Positions 47,220 through 57,700 of a DNA stretch of 64,000 bases are shown one piece after another (positions within the stretch are counted from its first letter, which is position 1; the number at the start of each line of letters is the position of its first letter). The translations under genes and the position numbers were made by a program. The DNA is from a virus. The stretch is taken from IMG/VR virus record IMGVR_UViG_3300020204_004643, positions 1 through 64,000 of that record. One strand, written 5' to 3'. Under the pieces are notes generated by a model. It made no database searches. It had not been told where the DNA came from and saw only the letters and a program-made list of their open reading frames with translations.

Positions 47220-47915
47220 ATGAATCATTATATAGTATATTTTGTTGACGGTACGCATCAATACATAACAACGAGTATTAATTTAGAAGACGTAGATAAT
47301 TTGCCAAAATTAAATATCAAATATGAAAACTTCGATTATCTGATTAAAACAGATAAAAAAATTGACCCTCATATATTAAACTTCAAAAAACATCTTCCCG
47401 ATGGAAGCATTATCTGGAAAAAAGAAAAACTAATTCAAGAAAAAATCAAAAACGCAGTAATTAAAAGAGAATCATTATTTAAAAAATTAGACATTGATTT
47501 TCTCATTTCATTAGAAGTACACAACAATAAAAAAACAGAAGTAATTAAAAGAAATAAAAACTTTCTTCGAGATTTGTCCTGCAGAAAAGAATTATATAGC
47601 ATACATGATTGCGAAAAAATAGCTAAGTTTAATCCTTTTTATAATTTAGTAGATATTGAAATATTAGATCCGGGTTATGGATGTTCAGAAAAAATACCTA
47701 CAGTAGATATTTCCAGTCCAGTAGAGACAGATAAAAACTTTGGATTTAAAGCTACGGCAAAAGCTGTAGTAGGCGCAGATGGTCAATTAATTAAAATAAC
47801 TGTTGAAAGATTAGGCTCTGGATACACTCAGATGCCTGAAATAAAAATATCAGGATATGAATCAGAAAACGCAAAACATCCTGTACTAAAACCTATCATT
47901 GACAATATAATATAA
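47220..47915 (+). CDS. Tail-tip accessory protein with GxGY-type beta module
   Basis: 231 residues. The N-terminal half is a Lys-rich alpha/beta region (KLIQEKIKNAVIKRESLF), the C-terminal 90 a beta module with VDIEILDPGYGC and ITVERLGSGYTQMPEIKISG. Similar G-x-G-Y modules occur in the next protein and in the giant TIG protein, so it is probably a virion tail protein. It follows gpJ after 5 bases. No named family recognised. Confidence 0.5.
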   Translation: MNHYIVYFVDGTHQYITTSINLEDVDNLPKLNIKYENFDYLIKTDKKIDPHILNFKKHLPDGSIIWKKEKLIQEKIKNAVIKRESLFKKLDIDFLISLEVHNNKKTEVIKRNKNFLRDLSCRKELYSIHDCEKIAKFNPFYNLVDIEILDPGYGCSEKIPTVDISSPVETDKNFGFKATAKAVVGADGQLIKITVERLGSGYTQMPEIKISGYESENAKHPVLKPIIDNII

Positions 47916-47917
47916 TA

Positions 47918-48760
47918 ATGATAGACTTTTTATTTTGTTTTGGAGATGAGTATTTTTACTCAAATAATTTAGCGAACTGGAAAGAACTAACTGCTGGTTC
48001 AGAGATTGTAATTAGCAGTGATGAAAGTAAATATATTGTTGTAAAAAATGATATAATTCAAAACAATAAAAAATTCATTGTTAAAAATAAAAATACAATT
48101 TCAATAACAGGAAATTGCCCAGAAGTTGTTTTAGATGGAGACGCTTTGAATTGTGAATTTGAAGGTTATGAATTAATAATTATTAATGAAATAACTAATG
48201 GAGGGTCTAATCATAAAACTGGTGATGTATTAACTATAGAAAATGGAGCTTTCTTTAATAAAACAAATGATCAAAAAGAGTCTGCTCAAGTATTAGTAAA
48301 ATCCATAAATAATACTGGAACTATTACAGAATTAGAAGTAATTAAAAAAGGAAAATATCTTTCAAACCTTACTCAAGTAAATGCCATTGCAAAGAATGGA
48401 CAAGAAGTAATTCTCAATGTAATAATGAGAAAAACTAAGGAAAAAGTTAAATTGTTTTTGAGCGTTAATGACTGTATTTATAAAGAAAAAGAAACAGATA
48501 TTATTATTGAAGAAGAAATACCTATTGATTTTAAACAAGGCGAATTTTCTTTATCTCGACATAGAATAACAGTGAACAAAAAGATTGATAAAAATTACTC
48601 TTATCAGCCTTTTTTTTTGGTAGAGGAGCAAACTCCATATTTGAAACTACCTCTGGCAAAATCAAATAATATTCAAAATCTTTATAATCAAGCCATCTTG
48701 ACTATAGACAGCAAACTTCAAGAAATTAATGATAAATTAAGGCTTAACGCTAGCCAATAA
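47918..48760 (+). CDS. Tail-tip accessory protein
   Basis: 280 residues, beta-rich, with ITNGGSNHKTGDVLTIENG and TGTITELEVIKKGKYLS resembling the glycine-rich module of the previous protein. The C-terminus is a helix (IDSKLQEINDKLRLNASQ) that could pack as a coiled coil. Last gene of the plus-strand tail operon; its final 24 bases overlap the 3' end of the tape measure gene on the opposite strand. Function unknown. Confidence 0.5.
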   Translation: MIDFLFCFGDEYFYSNNLANWKELTAGSEIVISSDESKYIVVKNDIIQNNKKFIVKNKNTISITGNCPEVVLDGDALNCEFEGYELIIINEITNGGSNHKTGDVLTIENGAFFNKTNDQKESAQVLVKSINNTGTITELEVIKKGKYLSNLTQVNAIAKNGQEVILNVIMRKTKEKVKLFLSVNDCIYKEKETDIIIEEEIPIDFKQGEFSLSRHRITVNKKIDKNYSYQPFFLVEEQTPYLKLPLAKSNNIQNLYNQAILTIDSKLQEINDKLRLNASQ

Positions 48761-51700
48761 ACCTCCGGGTCTCTTTTGTTCGACAATAACTTCCACAATT
48801 TTACCTTTGAGTAATTCAGCAAGTTTTTGATTGTTTTGCAAGTTTTGATTTTGATTTGAATTTTTATTGTCTGAATTTGTTTCTGAAGTAGCCGAAACAT
48901 TTCCAGAAGAAACATTAACAGAGATATTATTTACAATAGAACTTGTAGCAAGTTGCCCTTGAGCATTAAAGTTTGGAGATACACCACCAGTTTCAGATTG
49001 AGTAATACCATTGCTCTTACTTATACTTTCATTTAAAGTATTTATTGCAACAACCAATTCATCAAAGTTATTATTTACAGCATTACCTCTATAACTTACA
49101 GAAGAACCGCTACCAACTAAACCTCCTTCAGCAAATCTTGTGCGAGCACCAACTCTATTAAAGGTTCCTTTATTCAAATCGCTCATTAATTGAGTACCAT
49201 AATATTTAGTAGCTTCTGGGCTCATTACATATTCATTGCCCATTAGCAATGCGGGTATATTATCTTTGCCCGCCATTCCACCCGCTTTTAGTTTTCTAAC
49301 CGCACCGCCAAAAGCAAATTTTGGAATAAGACCTCCTTTAGCATTTTTCGCAGGTGGTTCAGTTTTGGTATCACCACCCCCTTTAGAAGCGTAACCGGCA
49401 GCAGTAGATGCAACAATTTGAATAGCTGCAGCAATTAAAGCTTGATTAAAAACACTTTGAACTTTTTTATTAAAATCACTGATGGCTTTTTTTCTATCTT
49501 TTTCATACTGGTCGCGATCCTGTAAGTATCTATCTAATTCCTCAAAACGCTGTTCTCTGATTTTATTTTGAGGATTATTTTCATCAGTTAATGCAAAAGC
49601 AGACAAACGAGGATCAACTGAATATTCCCCTGAAGTTGGACGTTCTGGATCATTGTAGAGAAATTCATTTCTCATTGGACCAACTGAGAATGAACCACCA
49701 TCAGCAGCAGTTTGAATTTGACCACTATTCAATTGATCTAAGAAATCAGCGCCATATTTTTTAACAGAGCTTTGTTTAATAACAAATTCGCCGCCGCTCA
49801 TCATAGCTGGCACATCATCTCTAAATCCTGATCCACCAGTTACTAAACCGCCAAAGTTATAACCTTTAATTAAGCCGCCGTATTTTTTAGCTCCAGCTCC
49901 GGTTACAGTATTAACTCCTCCTGCTGTATATGCACCATCTGAAGATGCCGATGCATTTCCTGTTCCAAAATTGAAAGAGGAAAATCCTTTTTGTGCTGCT
50001 CCTAAAACTGTATCAACCAACTGAGCGGTAGCTCTATCAGTTAATCTATTTAATAAAGATTGAAAGAAATCAGAAAAAGCTTCTCTTAGTGTTTTAGTTC
50101 CTTTTATAGCTTCGCTAAATGCGCCAGCAATTCCTGTCTTAAAATCAGTAAGTAATATTTTTAAAGTATCCCCCGTATCTTTTGCGGCATCAGCTGGTCC
50201 ATATTCAAAAACAGATCTAACAATTGAACCTACTGGTACATTTCCTTGTCGAGCTTCAGCTGTAATTCTTGCTTCAGCAGCTGCTTGTTTTTCTTCTCTA
50301 AAGAAATTTCTTCCGTATGCGGTTTCATATAAAAGTTTTTCTCTATCTTTAGTAGTTGCAAGTTCTAAGTCTAATTCTTTCTTTCTAATTTTAAGTTGAA
50401 TTTGTAATTGTTTTTCTTGTTGTTCTTTAGTTTGAACTCCTTCAGCTAAAATTTCATTAACTTCTTCTTGTAACTTGACTAATTCTGTATTGGATTGTAA
50501 ATAAAATTCAGTTTGTAAATTTAAACCTTTTAATTGTTGTCTTAAGCTTTGAATTCTTTCATTAGGATCTGTTGGTTTATCGGGCTGTTGATTAGATGAA
50601 TTATTATTTAAAAGTTTTTCATAATATATAGAATTTTTTAAAGCATCTGCCATTAGTCCTTCTAAATAAGCAATATTTTGTTTTTTATCTAAAGGTTTTG
50701 CAGTTACAGAAGTTGAAAATTTTTGAAATTTATTAAGTAGCTCAAGTATTGATTCAACAGTACCCGAGGTTACTCCAGAATATCTTCGAACAATATCACT
50801 AATTTGTACATCTTTAGATTGGTTATTATTACCTCCAAATCCACCACTAGGAGTAAAAGTACTTTGAGGAATTTGCTGCAACAAATTATTCGTGACTTTT
50901 TGAAATGCTTGCGCTGTTTCTGGGGGTAAATTTGTATTTAAGTTAAAAATCCCCTTTTGCAAATCTTTAATTTCTTGTAAAAACTTTTCTCTATCATTAA
51001 ATGGCACATTAGAAGGTATTAAATCTCTAATTTGTTTATTTATATCAGCTTCTTTAGTGGCAATAATTAATTCCGTCAGTTTACTTTCTAGAGTTTTATT
51101 GACTGTAATTAATTGATCTTTTACATTTTTTTGAATTACACTAGCAAAATTTTTATTTAAATTTGGAATTTGTTCTTTTAAATAATTTGTTTGCTCATTA
51201 GTTAATTGATTTAAAATTCCTGCCTCTTCTTGTAAAATATCTAAATAAGTACCAATATTTTGTAATTTAAGTTCTGAAGAAATCTGTAACAACGCTGTGC
51301 CTACTGCATTTTCATTAGCAGTTTTAAATGCTAAAGCTAATGGACTTTCTTTTCCAATTGATCCGATTTGAGCTTCAGTGGTTTGTCTAGCTAAATTAAG
51401 AGATTCTCTAATTTGACTAGTTCTTCCTGCGATAGAAATTGCAGTTAAAGGACGCAATTGATCAGATACAGCTTTATTAAAGCTTTCTGGACTAACAAAA
51501 GGAATTGGAGAAGTAGTTGCTCTATTTAACTGTAATTGATTAGTTAAGGTATCTAAAAGTTTAAAAACACTAGATCCCAAAAGGGAAATATTTTCACCTC
51601 TATTACCTATTGCATTATTTTGCCTAAGTTCTCCAACTAAATCAGCAATGCTATCATAAAGATCAGAAACTCCTAATCTTCCTGTTGAAGCTAGTGCTCG

Positions 51701-54700
51701 ACCACCACCTGCAAAACTTAAACGTTGATTTAATTCGTAAGTTTTTCTTTGAAAATCAACTTGACTTTTTTGTAAAAGCAAATCTACCTCACCTTGAGCT
51801 TTAATACGCGCTAATTCATTTTGAAAAGAAGCAAATTCTTTCTCTAATTGTTGTATAAGAACTTCTTGTTGACCTCCAGTTAAAGTAGCAGTACTTCGAA
51901 TTTCTTGAGCTAATTTATCTCGTACGTTAGAAACGTTTACTCCGCCTCTTGCTGCCTCTAAGCCTTGACTAGCTAAATTACTTAATTTACTAAGATTATT
52001 AATAAATAAATTGGTATCTTTTACAATTTGATTTGGTTCTCTATTTAAATCAGCAGTAACTCCAATTGCTTGATCTGTTATTTCTTTTATTTTAGAAGTT
52101 AAACTTTCATTAAAAGAATCTAAGGTTTTATTTAATGCGTCTCGAATTTGTGAATTTTGACGAGTGGTAATTTCATTTAAATCTAATTGACCTTGGATAT
52201 TATTGCGTTGTTGATCTGTGATAAATGGTGAAAATACTTCTAATAAATTTTTAACTCTTGATCTTTGAACATTAATAACTCCTTCAGAAAATATCTTATT
52301 TATATCTCTAATAGCAGATGATCTATTTTGTTCAATTTGAATTTGTTGAGAAAGTTGAAAATTTAAATTTGTATACTGTTGATTTAAAAGTCTTAATGCT
52401 TCGGCAGCTTGTTTATTCTTTTTTACATTATCTGTTTGAATTGAAGTTAAATTAGCGGCTTCTTCTTTGGTTGCGAAAGCAGTAATGCCGAGTTCGCGAA
52501 GAGATGAAACAAGTCCACGAATAACTTTGATATCAAAATTTTCAGCTGCTTTTTTAAAAGCTGATGCCAACTCTGGAGTTAGCAAACCCTGAGAACCAAG
52601 TAAACTTTCGACTTTATTTAAATTTCTTAAATTTAATACTTGAGGAGCGTTAGCCTGCAAGCCTCTTCCTGACTGATATGTAGTAAACAATTCTCCTGAT
52701 AATCGAGAAATAAATTTGTCAAAATCTTGTTGGTTGCCAAATCTTTTTGTTAAATCTTGTTGATTAATATTTCTTGTGAAACTTCTGTTTAATAATTGTT
52801 GATCATTAGATCTTAATTGTATTGCGGATCCAAAATAAGAAAGGAAACCTTTATTATTTGATATAAGTTGCAAAACGCTACTTACTGATTCTAAATTTTG
52901 CTGTGATCTACCTAATTCTTTATTAACATCAGAAATAGCTTCTGCTATTTTTGTTAAATCAGATCCCGCCGCTAAAACTTTTTGTCTAAACTCATCAGGA
53001 ATTTGTCCTAATGATTCTTGAATTAAATTTTGAAATCTAATTAAAGCATCTGGTCTAGCATTAGGATCATTTAATGCTGTTTTTAATTGCTCTAATGAAG
53101 ATGAATAACCTTGAGATGCATTAGCAAAAGTATTAGTTTTATCTCTGATTAAATCTATAGATTTACCAATTTTATAAATATATTCTTCTAAATTAGAATC
53201 AACAACTTTTTTAGCAGCAATACCAATTCCCAAAAGCGCTCCAGCAGCTGCTCCTGCTGGACCAAAAGCCGCTCCTGTTCCAGCATAAGAGAATACGTCT
53301 CCCACTCCAGAAGTTAATGCTCTAGCTTGAAAATTTTGTTGAGGGATAAATTGTTCAGCTATATTAGCGACTCCCGCGCCAATCAAACCAACCCCGAACC
53401 CTGCATTTTTAATTAAAGTATCAGCTTTCGCTTTTGTAGTGGTTTTCGATGCTGCTTCGGCAATTTTTTCAGATTCTAATATTTTTGATTTTGCGCCAAT
53501 TTCTTTAGATTTAGTTACAAAATCCGCAGTTGAAGTTTGTATTGCTAGATTTTCATTTTTTATTAACTGTTCTTGTTGCCTTATCTGTTTTCCTATTGCG
53601 CGAGATGAACTTAAATATTTAGTATTTTCCGCTGGATCAGGGCCAAGACCAAGACCTGCACGTAATTTAGTAGAAGCATCAAGAGCAGCCTTCTCTGTTT
53701 TTCTTTGCTTTTTTAAATCAGAAATATTTTGTTTTGCAGCATCAATACTTTGATTTCTAACAGTTTTCTCAGCTTTAAGTTGACTATTTAATTCATTTAT
53801 TCTTTCTGCAGCTGATTTTCTAATCCCTTTTACATCTTCTGCTAAAGCAGAGTTAACTGCTTTTACAGATTCTTTAATGTTTTTAAAAGCGTCAATAACA
53901 CTTCGAATTTGAGTATTTAACCCAATTAAAGTCGCTGCAATTAAAGTAACATCAAATCTATCAAATCCTCCTTCTGCGAAATTTGGTACAAATCCAGAAC
54001 TCATTCCTTTTGTTTTAGGATTGATTCCGGCTTCACGCGCAAATGCCATGCCCTGATTTAAACCGCCGGGTTCTTGGACCGTATTATAAACTCCAAGTCC
54101 TTGAGGATTAAATGAAGTTTTTAAAGAATTACTTTGTCCGATTTTAACTTGGGAAGCTGAAAAGCCAGCGTCCATTTCTCTATTAATAGCTTCTCGAACG
54201 GCATTGAAATTTGGAATAAATCCTTTTCCTAAAAAAGTTTTAAATTTCGCAAAATTAGGAACAAAACCAGAAGCAAAGTTTGGCTGCAACCCATTTTTTC
54301 TTACAAAATCGCGAAACAACTCTAAATCTTCTTGCGATGGATTTTTATTTCTAATTCCTTTTATTTGATAAGCATCTATTGAATATAAAGGTGGGCCTTT
54401 TCTTGCTTTTCTAAATTGCAAATAAGATTTAACTGTATTTAATCTTACCTCCTCCGCTATCATGCTCCTTTCAGCCATCAACTCCGCCATTGCGGTGGTG
54501 GTGCTGGATTTGCCTAAAGAAGTAGCGTGATACTTGAGGCTTTTAATAAAATTTCTTATTTCAGCGCGATTTTGCCTAGTGTTAAAATCAGAATTTGGTA
54601 TTATTCTTTTTCTTTGAGGATTTAATTCTGCAGTTGCCGTTCCAGTTGAAACGATTAAGCTTTTAGGTAATCCTGTTTTCGTATCAATATTAGAACATGC

Positions 54701-57700
54701 GTCTCCATAGCCAGCAACGCAATGATCCATTCTATTTCCTTCTTCATATAAAGATTTTTCATTTTTTAATATTTTTACTCTATCCGTTTCTTTACTTAAG
54801 TGAGGTATTATTGGAAAAGTCCTATTAGAAACAGCGATTTTTTTCTCGATTTGTTGTCTAGCTTGTTCTGATAATCTAGTTTTAACACTTTCAAAAGCTT
54901 TTGGGAGAGAAGTTTTATCTCCATTTGGTAAATCAGCTTCTGTTAAATTATTTATTAAATCTATATATGTGTATTGTCTTTGTTGTCCTGCTGCTCCATA
55001 TTCAGCAAATGTTTTTTCAAACTGTATGGAATTTTTATTTTTAACTAAAAAATCAATTATTTTTCTATTTTCCAAATCATATTTTACAAAACGTGATTTT
55101 TTTAATAAACCATAGTCGTTTTTAAAAAGAAATTTTGTTATTTCAGGAGATAAATCAATTGGTTCGCTTGGAGAAGGTCTAGAAATTCGCCATTTTAAAT
55201 AATCAACAACTTCTTTATTAGAATTTAACACTTTCTTATTCGTCACTTCTTTAAAAGCTTCAAGCGGGCTTCTAGATTCTAGATAAATAGCTCTATCTAA
55301 ACCTCGTATTCCTGAATGTAGAATATAACTAGGAATATTAAATACTTCTCCTGCATCTATATCTTTAAAATTTTCATATAAAGATTGAAAAAGTATATTA
55401 TCGGTAGACTTTTTATTAAAAGGGGCTTTTTTAACACTTCCAAATACAGAAAAAGAAAATTTTTCATCTCTATCAAATTCCGCAAGCTGAGTAAGCAAAT
55501 CTTTATCTACTTTTTCTGGACTATCAAAGAACTCGGCTTGTTTTTGTAAATCTTTAGAAGTAATTGGCGGTGCCATTGATCTAATTTTTTGAGCTACATC
55601 TTTCAATTTATCATTTTGCAAAGCAAATTCAAAAAAAATTGCTGGATCACTATCTACAAAAATTCCTCGACGAATAGAACGTTCTTTTAAGAAAGCTAAG
55701 TAAGATTTTCTTACATCAGGAAAAATCAAAGTTTTCTTAAATCTGTCTTGTATATCTTCATTAATAAAATAATCTTGAGTACGCGGAAGTCTATCAGAAA
55801 TAGATTTTTCCAATGGATCTTTATAAAAACGATCATTTTTGGGAAAAAATGCTTTGAGATATCTACTAGTTCCTATAAAATCACCATTTGAAAAAAAATC
55901 ATTAAAAAAATCAGACTCGTCATTTGTTAATTTTCTACCAAAAACTTCTAGTTCTTTATCTTTTGGAACTGAGCCATTAGGCATAAAAAAATTTCTAAAA
56001 TATTTCGGCGCATCCCTGTTAATATATTTGTCAACTGACTCGTAGGTTTTGAAATAATTAATATATTTTTTAAATATTCCTTCTTTTTTAAGTTTTGAAA
56101 AAGTTAAATATCTTGCTCGTCCAGAGGGTCCTCCATAATTATTATCATTTTGTATTACAGCTCCAGTTCCTAAGTCGGAAAAAGCAAAATTAGGAATAAA
56201 GCCACTACTAAAATCTTCTGGAGAAATTCCAGAAACAGATGGTCTACCTAAATAATCAATTGATTTAGTTCTACTGTTTCGAACTTTAGCGATTAATCTT
56301 CTTGCTTCTTCTGGCCCAAATGGTATAGATTTTTCTGTAAAATTGACATTAACTCCTTTAGTTCTTCTTTCGTTTAAAATTTGAACTAATTCTTTTGCTT
56401 TAAGATCTGGATTAATGTTTAATAGATCTTTAACAAATTTTACTCTGGCTGACAATACACTCATACCGCGACCCCCACGGATATTAGTGTTTGAAAATTC
56501 AGAAACAGTTTGAGAATCAAAATTATTTAAATACTGTTGTAAAGCATCAGAAGAACTAAAATTAGGAATAAAACCTTTATCAAAGCGTCCGAGTTCTGGA
56601 ATTCTTCCTTGTCGATAAAAAGCTTTAGCGATTCTTTCGGTGAAACCTAAATCCATTAATTTAAGTTTTGGACTACTTGTTCTAGTAAAACCAATATTTC
56701 TACCTCCAAAAAAATCAGACACGTCAATATCGTATTCCTCTCCAAATTTTAATATTTGGTTTTCAAGATCTGAATAAGGCGAAAAAAGCATGAAATGGCT
56801 AGCGGGTTTGCCAAGTAATTGTTCAGATGGTCTTGGTCTTTTGAAACCATCTAACTCTTGGACATCGTTTAATCTTTCTGTGATACTCCAAAGATTTTTT
56901 CTATTATCTGAAGCAAAAATTTCTGGTAAAATATCAGAATATCTTTCTCTAGCAGATCGATCATTTAAAATTCTATTTTCAACAAAATTTTGAGCAATTC
57001 CAGCTTTGTTAGCTGCAATTTTTAAAAACATTTTATCATCAAGAGCAATTCCAATTCTAGATGATCCTCTTTTAATTCGTAAACCTTTTTCTTGACTTAA
57101 ACGTGTCAACCATAAATATAAATCTTCTGGCGAAGAAAAAGATTTTAATTTTGCTTCAGTTAATAAATCTTTTAAATTGTTATCTGCAAAATTAGGAATA
57201 TACCCTTTAGAAAAATCAGATAATCTAATTTGTCTCAAATAAGAAGTAATGCTCTTTTCATCATTTGATGGAACAATTCTGTAATCTAAAACTCCATCAC
57301 TTCTAAAATGTCTTATTAAGTTTTGATATCCATCAGCGCCATACTTAGTTGTAAATCCTGAAAATTTTACTACTGGTGAACCTTTAGAATCTAAAATTGG
57401 ATTTTTAGTAGCTTTATCTAAAATAGGATCTATTCTTCCAATGTTAACTAAATATTTTGCTATGGATTCAGGATCATTTTTCTTTCCATAAGCCATTACT
57501 AAGCGATCATTTAGTTTAAATTTATCAAATTTAGTAGCCGCAAAATTAGGGATAAAACCTTTTGAATATGCTTTAGGTTTTTCCATCATGATTCTGGAAT
57601 ACTCTTCATCAATAAATTCAGTAAGACTTCCACTGAATGGACTTATGGCGGCAGCTCTTTGATCTGCTCTTCTTTGACTTGGAACATTTGCGTAAAGTCT

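Noticed and set aside
53439-53753. Plus-strand ORF of 104 codons inside the tape measure gene
   Set aside because: Antisense to a clear coding region, Ser/Phe/Cys-rich translation typical of a shadow frame, no ribosome site or relative.
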